Part shown: piece by piece, positions 41,144 through 48,327 of the stretch
Position numbering within the stretch: position 1 is the stretch's first letter
Layout: every line of letters begins with the position of its first letter
NCBI GenBank assembly: GCA_039933315.1
Contig: JBDTOI010000008.1
Location: 1-54,538, forward strand
Direction of reading: 5' to 3'
Length of the DNA: 54,538 nt
Origin: DASXRU01 sp039933315
GTDB taxonomy: Bacteria; Acidobacteriota; Blastocatellia; Pyrinomonadales; Pyrinomonadaceae
Made by a program: the position numbers and the translations under genes
Notes under the pieces: generated by a model
What the model saw: only the letters and a program-made list of their open reading frames with translations
The model's database searches: none
Told to the model about the DNA's origin: nothing

Positions 41144-43518
41144 TGAAAGCGGAAACCAAACCAGGTCTTCGGATTCAGGGCGTGCGTCCGCGCCTGTTGC
41201 TTCTGCTCGTCGCGCTGTCGCTGCCGCTGTTGATTATCAGTCTGCTGCAACTGAATTACTATCGCTCTGCTTTAAATGATAAGAGCGCAACCATCGCAAA
41301 TATTGAAGCGAATACAGCAGCCTTAGAGCTCTCGTCATGGTTAGCCGCTCATCAAGCCTATAGAGACCAACCCGGCGGTCTCTCCCTTTCCCACACGCTC
41401 GATCTGATCCAGCGGTTGGATCAGCGCCTCACTTCTAATCCGAATATGGCCCTAATGTTGTTCGACGCTGAGGGTCGCGCGATTGGTAATCCGTCGAAGC
41501 CGGGAGCAGTGGTTGCTAACCCGGTGATGACGGGCGGAGCTCTGAAACGTCGATGGAGTGACGGTGTGCTCCGAATGACAAGCTTTAGGCGGTTACCATC
41601 AAGTGGTTGGGGCGTGGTGGTTGGCGTACCTCTCGATAATTCCATTGCGGGGTATTCGTTGGCAGCGCTCGCAGTCACCTGGGCGCTGGTCCTTCTATCC
41701 TCGATTCTTTTGGGAGTCTGGGCGGTAGGACGCTTTACGAAACCGCTACGGCACCTGGCAGCATCCGCATCCACACTGGGCATTGGCAAGCTTGACGAGC
41801 GCGCGGCTATTGAGACCGACGATGAAATCGGCTGGCTGGCAAGTGACTTTAACGCGATGGCATCCCAGTTAGAGTGTAAGTTCGGCGAGCTGCACGAGCA
41901 GAACAGATTCACAGAAGAAGTTCTGGATAGTCTGCCCCTGGGCGTAGTGGTGGTTGAATCGAACCTGATCGTGTGCAAAGTAAATCCCACGTTCAGCGCT
42001 TTTGTCGGGCGCGAGCCGGAAAAACTGAGAGGCCGCGGGCTGTATGAAGCGGCAGCGGGGCTGGCGAAACTAAGCGATGTAGTTGAAGACGTGCGTCGGA
42101 CGCGAAAACCATTTGTCAGTTTCGGGTTGCCGCTGGAACTTAACGCGCGCGCCGAAGAGAAAGTCGCGGATACGGAGCGCACCAGGTTTTGGGACGTGAC
42201 TATATGGCCCACCACCGTGAGTGGCGCGCGCCGGGGCGATTTGATACTGGTTCTCTCCGACGTCACCCAGCGGGTGCGGGCGGAAAAACTTTCGACCGCA
42301 GCCTTTGCCGCGGAAAAAACGCGCGCGGCCCAGCTCCAGGGCGTCATCAACCAGATGAATGAAGGGGTGGTGATTATCGACCGGCAGATGCAGTACAAGA
42401 TTAATCCTGCGGCGGCTAAAATTATCGGTCGGCTAAGCAAGGATTTTCCTGACGGCGCGTCCGCCCTGTGTGAAGAAATGATGTTGCGCGATCTAAACGG
42501 GGACAAGCTCTCTGCCGAGGAGACTCCCTTCTGGCGTGCCCTTAAGCAACGAGAACAAATTGAAGGCGAGCAGTTCAAGATGGTGCATGCGGACGGCCAG
42601 ACCCGCGTCGTGGCCATCAGCGCAACTCCTCTTAACGGCGAAGACGGCAAGCACGAGGGCGCAGTGGCGGTCTTCCGAGACATAACGAAGGAAGTACAGC
42701 ATCGCGACGAACTGGTTGCCGCTTATGATCGTTTACGGGATCATGACCGCCTGAAGTCGGCTTTTGTCTCCAATGTCACTCACGAGCTACGAACACCCTT
42801 AAATGTGATCATCGGGCTTTGTCAGTTACTGGAGCGTGATCCGCAACTACCACTGGCGATGCTACAAAGGGACGCTGTTCAGCGAATGGATAGAAACGCC
42901 CGCGGCCTTTTGGAGATGGTGAACGAATTGTTGGAGTACTCGCGCCTGGAGGCGGGGCGCTCGGCTCTCCATTTGGCGTCCGTGAATGTGGCCGAGTTAT
43001 TGAACGGAGTGATAGCGGAATACGCCGTCGAGGCCAGGAACAAAGGCCTCGAACTTAGAGCAGACGTTTCACCCGATCTCGATAAGGTATTGACCGACCG
43101 CGGAAAACTTTTGCAGGTGCTCACAAGCCTCATCGGGAACGCCGTTAAGTTCACGGCCACTGGAGCGGTGGTTGTTAAAGCCGAGCCCGGAGCCGGCGAC
43201 CAGTGGATACTGGAGGTGCAGGATACCGGAATTGGCATGCCGGTTGATGCCCTGGATTACATCTTTGACGAGTTCCGGCAAATTGATGATCGGCTCACCC
43301 GCTCATACGGTGGGACGGGGTTAGGCCTTGCTATAACTCGCAAGCTGGTCGAACTCCTGGAGGGCGAGATTACCGTGGAGAGCAAACCCAGGGAGGGGAG
43401 TCGTTTCACCATCGTATGGCCGCGTCGAATTCGGCAGCACACCGGCACCGGTTCACTGGTGGACCTAAAGGCTAAAACCGCGGACGCGTCCTCTCACTTG
43501 CGCTTGCGCGCGCGTTAG
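41143..43518 (+). CDS. Membrane-bound sensor histidine kinase with HAMP and PAS domains
   Basis: I choose the ATG at 41143, coupled to the upstream stop (791 aa). A first membrane helix (LLLLLVALSLPLLIISLL) is followed by an extracytoplasmic region of about 140 residues resembling a Cache-type sensor, a second helix (LAALAVTWALVLLSSILLGV), a HAMP domain (GRFTKPLRHLAASAS), two PAS domains (from LDSLPLGVVVVESN and from MNEGVVIIDRQM), a HisKA domain with His547 in SNVTHELRTPLNVI, and an HATPase domain with an N-box (LIGNAVKFTATG), DTGIGMP and GGTGLGLAITRKL. All catalytic boxes are present. No receiver domain is fused; the operon's own CheY-like protein may be its partner. Confidence 0.94.
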   Translation: MKAETKPGLRIQGVRPRLLLLLVALSLPLLIISLLQLNYYRSALNDKSATIANIEANTAALELSSWLAAHQAYRDQPGGLSLSHTLDLIQRLDQRLTSNPNMALMLFDAEGRAIGNPSKPGAVVANPVMTGGALKRRWSDGVLRMTSFRRLPSSGWGVVVGVPLDNSIAGYSLAALAVTWALVLLSSILLGVWAVGRFTKPLRHLAASASTLGIGKLDERAAIETDDEIGWLASDFNAMASQLECKFGELHEQNRFTEEVLDSLPLGVVVVESNLIVCKVNPTFSAFVGREPEKLRGRGLYEAAAGLAKLSDVVEDVRRTRKPFVSFGLPLELNARAEEKVADTERTRFWDVTIWPTTVSGARRGDLILVLSDVTQRVRAEKLSTAAFAAEKTRAAQLQGVINQMNEGVVIIDRQMQYKINPAAAKIIGRLSKDFPDGASALCEEMMLRDLNGDKLSAEETPFWRALKQREQIEGEQFKMVHADGQTRVVAISATPLNGEDGKHEGAVAVFRDITKEVQHRDELVAAYDRLRDHDRLKSAFVSNVTHELRTPLNVIIGLCQLLERDPQLPLAMLQRDAVQRMDRNARGLLEMVNELLEYSRLEAGRSALHLASVNVAELLNGVIAEYAVEARNKGLELRADVSPDLDKVLTDRGKLLQVLTSLIGNAVKFTATGAVVVKAEPGAGDQWILEVQDTGIGMPVDALDYIFDEFRQIDDRLTRSYGGTGLGLAITRKLVELLEGEITVESKPREGSRFTIVWPRRIRQHTGTGSLVDLKAKTADASSHLRLRAR

Positions 43519-43603
43519 TCGAAACTGGCGACACCCGCTAGTACGGAGCGTCTAAGAAATCCACCAAAGAACCCGTTTTGCGAGAGGAGGTGTCAACGTC
43601 GTT

Positions 43604-44119
43604 ATGAACGAGACTTCTATGGAAACCGAAAAGGGCCGGTCTGAGCCGAACTCCTCAAGGACCACGATAATTGTAGTGGCGGTGATTGCGGCGCTGGCAA
43701 TCGGCGGACTGTTTTATCTGTTGATGCGTCAGACCAGTTCCGTGAGCAGTCCGCAGCCGCGGCTGGCGGCAGCTCTCAGGCCTGGCATGCCTGAGTTTGA
43801 TAAGTATCGCGCCCAAGTCGTCCTTGACGAGCCCGAGGCAGAGCAAGCCCATAGCATGCTCGGTGGTTTAACCATGACCCTGCAAACGACTGTGCGCAAT
43901 TTTACTGGCCGAACAATCACCGGACTCGAGATGCGGGCTGCCGTGCTGGATCACCAGAGCCAGCCGGTAAAGGAACGCACCTTCGTTGTTATTCCCACCA
44001 GGCAGCCCGAGCTTGAGCCCAATAAGACCCTGGTGGTCCCCATCAAGCTGGAAGGCATGAAGGAAGAGGACGATCGCGCCAACATTAAGATGGAAGTTAC
44101 GGGTCTTACCCTCAAATAA
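43604..44119 (+). CDS. Single-pass membrane protein of unknown function
   Basis: The 171-aa protein has a charged N-terminus, one membrane helix (TTIIVVAVIAALAIGGLFYL) and a beta-rich C-terminal domain, probably outside the cytoplasmic membrane. The stretch LTMTLQTTVRNFTGRTITGL and the later LEPNKTLVVPIKLEG look like an immunoglobulin-like or DUF2393-type fold, but I cannot assign a family. GAGAGGAGG lies about 11 nt upstream of the ATG. It follows the sensor kinase by 85 nt and converges on the ABC ATPase gene. Confidence 0.75.
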   Translation: MNETSMETEKGRSEPNSSRTTIIVVAVIAALAIGGLFYLLMRQTSSVSSPQPRLAAALRPGMPEFDKYRAQVVLDEPEAEQAHSMLGGLTMTLQTTVRNFTGRTITGLEMRAAVLDHQSQPVKERTFVVIPTRQPELEPNKTLVVPIKLEGMKEEDDRANIKMEVTGLTLK

Positions 44120-44182
44120 GAAGCATCTTCAAAAGGTGTGGGATTGTGCAGAGTGTTGGCGAGTGAGGTTGATAAGCTTTCT

Positions 44183-45106
44183 TCAATCGGCAAACAACTC
44201 TTCCAGCGACTGTCGTACCGGCTGCACTGAGACAAGTTTGCCATTAGCTTTCCTCAGGGCGGCCAGGACGATGTCCACATCTTTCTCCTCAGCTAATTCA
44301 ATCCTCAATCCAGCGGCAGACGTCGAAATAGTGGCTCCCAGCTCGGCTGATAAATAACTGGAAACTGTGTTTGGATCGGCGCCAGAAGCAATGACCTCAA
44401 TCCTACTCGATTCGCCCTGTCGCAGATCCTCAAGACGACCTACCTGAGCCAGTTTTCCGCCCTTAAGAATGGCTGCACGGTCACACAGTACCTCGATGTC
44501 TGAAAGAATGTGTGAACACATGAATACCGTTTTCCCCAAAGCGGGCAGGGAAGCAATCAGGTCGCGCACCTGGCGGCGGCCGACAGGATCGAGACCGCTC
44601 ATAGGCTCATCGAGAAAAACTACCTCGGGATCGTTAACCAGTGCTTGCGCGAGGCCGACCCGCTGTAGCATGCCTTTAGAAAACTTGCGCAATTGTCGGT
44701 CCCAGCTTTTCGGGTCCAATCGCACTAATTCGAGAACCTCCTCGGTCCGGGTTTTACGCTTTGATTTGTCGTAACCGAAAAGCTCAGCGCAGTAGAACAG
44801 AAACTCGCGGGCCGTGAGGTAGTCGTAGAAATAAGGATTCTCGGGTAGATACCCTATGCGGGCATGCATGGCGACGTCATTGATGTCTGTCCCCAGGATG
44901 CATGCCTTTCCAGAAGTAGGATAGATAAGCCGCATCAGGAGTTTGAGCGTAGTGGTTTTGCCGGCGCCGTTGGCCCCGAGAAAGCCGAAGATTTGGCCAC
45001 CGTCCACGGAGAGTGTGAGCCCGTCGAGCGCACGTACCTTCCGCTTGCGCCAAAATCCGACTTCGTAGTCCTTCGTCAGGTTCTCGATTTCAATGATGGC
45101 AGACAT
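44183..45106 (-). CDS. pilH: ABC transporter ATP-binding protein (PilH-position)
   Basis: The ATG at 45106 overlaps the upstream stop by one base (TAATG), giving 307 aa. Walker A is GANGAGKTTTLKLL, the signature is KFSKGMLQRVGLAQAL, Walker B is PEVVFLDEPMSGLDP, and the H-loop is VFMCSHILSD. A C-terminal extension of about 80 residues is of the type seen in exporters with ABC-2 permeases. It is the last gene of the permease-TPR-ATPase cassette after the pilin genes. In Myxococcus xanthus this position holds pilGHI, an ABC transporter needed for pilus function; the symbol rests on synteny. Confidence 0.85.
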   Translation of the reverse strand: MSAIIEIENLTKDYEVGFWRKRKVRALDGLTLSVDGGQIFGFLGANGAGKTTTLKLLMRLIYPTSGKACILGTDINDVAMHARIGYLPENPYFYDYLTAREFLFYCAELFGYDKSKRKTRTEEVLELVRLDPKSWDRQLRKFSKGMLQRVGLAQALVNDPEVVFLDEPMSGLDPVGRRQVRDLIASLPALGKTVFMCSHILSDIEVLCDRAAILKGGKLAQVGRLEDLRQGESSRIEVIASGADPNTVSSYLSAELGATISTSAAGLRIELAEEKDVDIVLAALRKANGKLVSVQPVRQSLEELFAD

Positions 45107-46029
45107 TATTTGTACGGAATCAGGGAACGCGGATTGAGATCCACATCGCAACCCTGTTTAGCTAAAACGTAGGGCGTTCCTGAAGGATCAACGGGCGCCA
45201 ATGTGATGGCTTCCAGTCGCAACTGCAAAACCTGAAGCTGAGCAGTCACATCCCGCCACGATCCCGCGCAGCGCCTGTAGCGAGAGGCGTAGTCGGCGAG
45301 CGCGCGGCGAATTCGATCGCGTTCATCAAAGGAGTCAAGCTGCATCAGTCGTCTCTCGAACATTTGTTTCACTTGCTCATCTTTCGCTTCATCGAAAAGG
45401 TGCTGGTACATCTCTCGCGCGGCCCCGCGGGATCCCCCTTCAGCCGCCGTCCGTGCGCTCATTTCCGCCATCCATTTTGGTGCTCCTGGTAGCTTCGCAC
45501 CGGCACCGTATGTCTCACTGGCCTTCGAGTATTCCCCATTCTGCCAATAGATGTATCCCAAATGTTGATACAGTCGCCAAGCGGTCGGATTCTGTTCAAT
45601 TCCATACTGCAAAAGAGCGATCGCTTCGTTGTGATCAAACGTAGGAAGAATCATTGCGCCGTATTCATAAGGCGCCATGAATTGCGGATCGAGTGTCGTA
45701 GCAACACGCAGAAGCGATGGCAGCAGTCGCAAGTCGAGTGCGCCCAGATCATCCAGTTCAAATCGGCCCTCGTGCGTATCGCCGTAGCTGACAACCTTTC
45801 GGCCGACGTATTGAAGCGAGCGCATCCAGTACCAGTCCGCTGCTATTCCATTGAAAGCTAGGCTCATTCGTTTTGCAGTGGCCCCTTTTAAATACAGTTC
45901 TTCCTCCGAAGATTGGGAAGGTACTTGGCGAGGGTGGGAGTCCGTCCAATGGGCCAGGAAAACCACCGCCGCCAGCCCCGTCAGGATAAGGGTGGCTAGT
46001 ACGAGGTCAGTTTTTCTGGGGGCTTTCAT
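45106..46029 (-). CDS. Membrane-anchored TPR protein of the ABC cassette
   Basis: The 307-aa protein has an N-terminal signal anchor (LVLATLILTGLAAVVFLAHW) and a soluble, helical remainder, with TPR-like repeats (LLQYGIEQNPTAWRLYQHLG, YIYWQNGEYSKASETY). The SFNGIAADWYWMRSLQYVG-like segment is well conserved-looking but I cannot name it. Its start overlaps the permease stop by 4 nt (ATGA) and its stop overlaps the ATPase start by one base. It sits where pilG stands in Myxococcus. It may link the transporter to the pilus machine, which is an inference. Confidence 0.8.
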   Translation of the reverse strand: MKAPRKTDLVLATLILTGLAAVVFLAHWTDSHPRQVPSQSSEEELYLKGATAKRMSLAFNGIAADWYWMRSLQYVGRKVVSYGDTHEGRFELDDLGALDLRLLPSLLRVATTLDPQFMAPYEYGAMILPTFDHNEAIALLQYGIEQNPTAWRLYQHLGYIYWQNGEYSKASETYGAGAKLPGAPKWMAEMSARTAAEGGSRGAAREMYQHLFDEAKDEQVKQMFERRLMQLDSFDERDRIRRALADYASRYRRCAGSWRDVTAQLQVLQLRLEAITLAPVDPSGTPYVLAKQGCDVDLNPRSLIPYK

Positions 46030-46805
46030 TTGAAGTTTCGCTGGCTGAAGATGAGCGTTGAGGCAGACAGCAGCACAGTTACGTAAACGGCCGCATACAA
46101 CAACGCCAGGAGTAAGGCCCCGAAGCTGGGAACGTATCCATGGGCTGCGGCAGTAATAAAACTATAGTGCGAGAGATTGGGTAACAAATAGTATAAGCCG
46201 CTGAAAAACCACCGCGCAGTCGCGCCGCCTAATGAAGCCGCAAAAGATTTCAGATCAGCACTAAGATGTCCGATGATAAAAACCAAAAAAGTAAGAAGTG
46301 CCGACACAGCGGGCGTTGAAAACGACGAGAACAGGAGCGCTACCCCCGTGATGACAGTAAGCTCCAGATAAATCAAAACGAGCGCCGGCCAGATTTGTAG
46401 AACTATTGGTTTCCAACCGCGCTCTACGTATGCGAGCGCCAGCGAAACTCCTATGCCCATTATCAGAACGTTGACCAGCAGGGTCAGGCACAGCCCCAGG
46501 TATTTGCCGGCAAGGAATTGTCCGCGACCTACTGGTTTCGAGAGAATTGCATAAAGGGTGCGCCGCTCGATCTCTTTATAAACCAATCCCACGCCCACGA
46601 AGATTGCAATGAAGACCCCGAAGAGCAAGGTGGCACTGAGGCCCAGGTCAACAATGATCTTTGCTTCCTGCCCCCCTGACAACTCGCCCAAAAAAATAGC
46701 GCCGCCAATTAGCAGCAGCGCGAAGAGAACGAGGTTGTAGAGTACGCGGTCACGGACCGCTTCGCGGAAAGTATTGCGGGCGATTGTTCTAATGGGACCG
46801 AACAC
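46026..46805 (-). CDS. pilI: ABC-2-type transporter permease (PilI-position)
   Basis: The protein has six hydrophobic segments (for example LYNLVLFALLLIGGAIFLG and ATLLFGVFIAIFVGVGLVY) and the ABC-2 permease pattern VYKEIERRTLYAILSKPVGR. The GTG at 46805 is preferred: an upstream GTG at 46820 is in frame, but a promoter -10 box (46812-46817) overlaps codons 2-3 of that longer form. With the 46805 start the mRNA would be leaderless or nearly so (259 aa). It is the first gene of the cassette and overlaps the TPR gene by 4 nt. Pilus-linked function is inferred from synteny. Confidence 0.85.
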   Translation of the reverse strand: MFGPIRTIARNTFREAVRDRVLYNLVLFALLLIGGAIFLGELSGGQEAKIIVDLGLSATLLFGVFIAIFVGVGLVYKEIERRTLYAILSKPVGRGQFLAGKYLGLCLTLLVNVLIMGIGVSLALAYVERGWKPIVLQIWPALVLIYLELTVITGVALLFSSFSTPAVSALLTFLVFIIGHLSADLKSFAASLGGATARWFFSGLYYLLPNLSHYSFITAAAHGYVPSFGALLLALLYAAVYVTVLLSASTLIFSQRNFK

Positions 46806-46811
46806 GGAACG

Positions 46812-46840
46812 AATATACACAACGTAAGATTGTGTGTCAG
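46812..46840 (-). promoter_or_regulatory. Sigma-70-type promoter of the ABC cassette
   Basis: On the minus strand, CTGACA (46835-46840) and TATATT (46812-46817) are 17 nt apart, each one base off consensus. The expected transcription start falls at or next to the GTG at 46805. This would give the cassette its own constitutive promoter, separate from the sigma-54-driven pilin genes, since a terminator (46862-46890) stands just upstream. Confidence 0.55.
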
Positions 46841-46861
46841 CACCTATCTTGAAAAAGTAAA

Positions 46862-46890
46862 CGCGAGGCGAAGCCTTGCTTCACCCCGCG
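46862..46890 (-). terminator. Terminator after the second pilin gene
   Basis: CGCGAGGCGAAGC faces GCTTCACCCCGCG (13 bp with G-U pairs allowed), and on the minus strand the stem is followed by TTTACTTTTT. It separates the pilin gene from the ABC cassette. Confidence 0.75.
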
Positions 46891-46915
46891 TGAAAGGTAT
46901 GTCTAAGTCGGGCGC

Positions 46916-47395
46916 TTAGTTGCCTAGTGTAGCGCTGGCTTTCAGAGCGTCCTCATCGGCGTAAACGGTCAGGGTATTGTCCCCGTGCATGATACCGTCT
47001 TCGCTGATGCCGAAACGCCTGGTGCCCGTCTGCGAAATGCCCGATGTGATTACCGGCACCGCGGTCGCGTAGTACAGGGCTGGTCTGACGCCCGGAGCGC
47101 TCGGAGTAGCTGCGAAGCGGTAACCACTCTTGACGCCCGAAGCGAGAACACGATCAGTAAGGGTCATGTTTCCTAACGCGGTCAAATCACCATAATTGCC
47201 CATGCCAGTTGTCGCCTGGTACGTGAGTTCACAGGTGCTAATGGTGCGCAGCGAAGATTGGGCTGATCCCTCGTACGCAGCTCGGCGCGAGGCTAGTAGA
47301 TTAGGGATAGCAATCGCGGCAACGATGCCCATAGTTGCCACCACAATCAGAAGCTCTATTAAAGAAAACCCTTCCTGAGCTCTTGCGCGTGACAT
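46916..47395 (-). CDS. Type IV pilin, second copy
   Basis: The ATG at 47395 (159 aa) gives a 9-residue type IVa leader ending in Gly (MSRARAQEG), then FSLIELLIVVATMGIVAAIA with Phe+1 and Glu+5, so PilD would cleave and methylate it. The N-terminal 40 mature residues are almost the same as in pilA, and the C-terminus shares SGTRRFGISEDGIMHGD. It has one Cys (in ISTCELTYQ) and lacks a disulfide loop. A sigma-54-type promoter lies 26 nt upstream. GAGGA stands 10 nt before the ATG. It could be a minor or alternative pilin, or a pseudopilin. Confidence 0.93.
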   Translation of the reverse strand: MSRARAQEGFSLIELLIVVATMGIVAAIAIPNLLASRRAAYEGSAQSSLRTISTCELTYQATTGMGNYGDLTALGNMTLTDRVLASGVKSGYRFAATPSAPGVRPALYYATAVPVITSGISQTGTRRFGISEDGIMHGDNTLTVYADEDALKASATLGN

Positions 47396-47420
47396 AACTT
47401 TGTATCCTCGCTTCTCCGGA

Positions 47421-47436
47421 AGCATATTTCAAGCCA
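47421..47436 (-). promoter_or_regulatory. Sigma-54-type -24/-12 promoter of the second pilin gene
   Basis: On the minus strand TGGCTTGAAATATGCT holds GG and GC separated by exactly 10 nt. The expected start site is about 16 nt upstream of the ATG, leaving room for the GAGGA ribosome-binding site. Confidence 0.55.
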
Positions 47437-47483
47437 GACTGCGAATCCCCGCACAAGATTCACACCCTGTGTTGTTAAGGAAA

Positions 47484-47510
47484 GGGGGACGGAGCTTGAG
47501 CTCCGCCCCC
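47484..47510 (-). terminator. Terminator after pilA
   Basis: GGGGGACGGAGCT faces AGCTCCGCCCCC (12 bp with one bulged A). On the minus strand it is followed by TTTCCTT. It lies 29 nt after the pilA stop and so would separate the two pilin transcripts; part of the message may read through. Confidence 0.65.
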
Positions 47511-47538
47511 GTGAGAGTGCCTGATTGAAGATGCTCAA

Positions 47539-48045
47539 TCAGTTACCGAGCACGTTATTTATCGCCGCGAGTTCACCAGCGGTCAGAGGTACGCCAAGGG
47601 CATCCGTTTGGCCGTGCATCACACCGTCCTCGGTGGTACCGAACTTACGCGTACCACTCTGCGAAACACCAGCGATAATCGTCGGATTCGCGGTAGCGCT
47701 GAAGGTTGCCGCCGAAACGCCTGCCACAAAAGCAACAGGTGTAACTACGAAGTTGTAACCACTCTTCGTACCGCTGGCCAGAACTGCGTCAATCAAATTC
47801 TGGCCACCACCGGCCTGCGGTCCCATTTGGACCATAGTGCCAAAGTTGCCGGCCCCGGCGGTTGCCTGGTAAGTAGCCTGAGAACTGTGAAGGGTACGAA
47901 GCGACGACTGTGCTGAGCCTTCATTGGCGGCACGTCGCGAAGCAAGAAGATTGGGGATAGCAATCGCGGCGATAATGCCGATGATCGCCACAACGATTAG
48001 AAGTTCAATTAGAGAGAAGCCGTCCTGGCGTTTTTGGGTCTGCAT
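47539..48045 (-). CDS. pilA: Major type IV pilin PilA
   Basis: The ATG at 48045 is preceded by AAGGAG at 9 nt and gives a 9-residue leader (MQTQKRQDG) before FSLIELLIVVAIIGIIAAIA. Phe+1 and Glu+5 are conserved, as expected for PilD processing and pilus assembly. The globular part is small, Ala/Gly/Thr-rich, without Cys, and ends with GELAAINNVLGN; the total is 168 aa. A sigma-54-type promoter and a possible PilR site lie upstream, downstream of pilR. The longer frame to 48114 is not used. It would be exported and assembled by PilC and the PilB motor (not in this window). Confidence 0.95.
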   Translation of the reverse strand: MQTQKRQDGFSLIELLIVVAIIGIIAAIAIPNLLASRRAANEGSAQSSLRTLHSSQATYQATAGAGNFGTMVQMGPQAGGGQNLIDAVLASGTKSGYNFVVTPVAFVAGVSAATFSATANPTIIAGVSQSGTRKFGTTEDGVMHGQTDALGVPLTAGELAAINNVLGN

Positions 48046-48155
48046 TGTGTCTGTGCTCCTTAGAGAGAAAGTTAGTGAATTAGATTTGTTTCCTCGCGCC
48101 ACGGCTCCGGTCACGTTGGGTAACTCGCAGTGCGCGATATGTCGTAAAGCTTGAT

Positions 48156-48171
48156 AACAAGCACTGTGCCA
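48156..48171 (-). promoter_or_regulatory. Sigma-54-type -24/-12 promoter of pilA
   Basis: On the minus strand TGGCACAGTGCTTGTT matches the -24 element (TGGCAC) exactly and the -12 element as TTGT instead of TTGC, with correct spacing. The expected start gives a leader of about 100 nt before the pilA ATG. Confidence 0.65.
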
Positions 48172-48255
48172 GAGCCTTCAGAGAGCCTCGGGAAAAAGAT
48201 CAGACCCCGTAAACATGGAATTATTTAGCTTATTGGCGATGTAGGAAGAGCGTGA

Positions 48256-48272
48256 CTGACAGATTGTGTCAG
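48256..48272. promoter_or_regulatory. Candidate PilR-binding dyad upstream of pilA
   Basis: CTGACA and TGTCAG form a dyad with a 5-nt spacer, 85-100 bp upstream of the -24 element, a normal distance for an enhancer-binding protein. Both half-sites contain a (C/G)TGTC word, the type reported for PilR binding in Pseudomonas aeruginosa. Binding here is an inference. Confidence 0.45.
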
Positions 48273-48327
48273 GCGCCAGTGACGGTTTACGTGAGGAAAG
48301 GTTAAGGGTGCCTTTCGAGAGGGCGGT

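Noticed and set aside
43519..43603. Sigma-54 promoter (TGGCGACACCCGCT) before the small membrane protein
   Set aside because: The GG and GC are 8 nt apart instead of 10.
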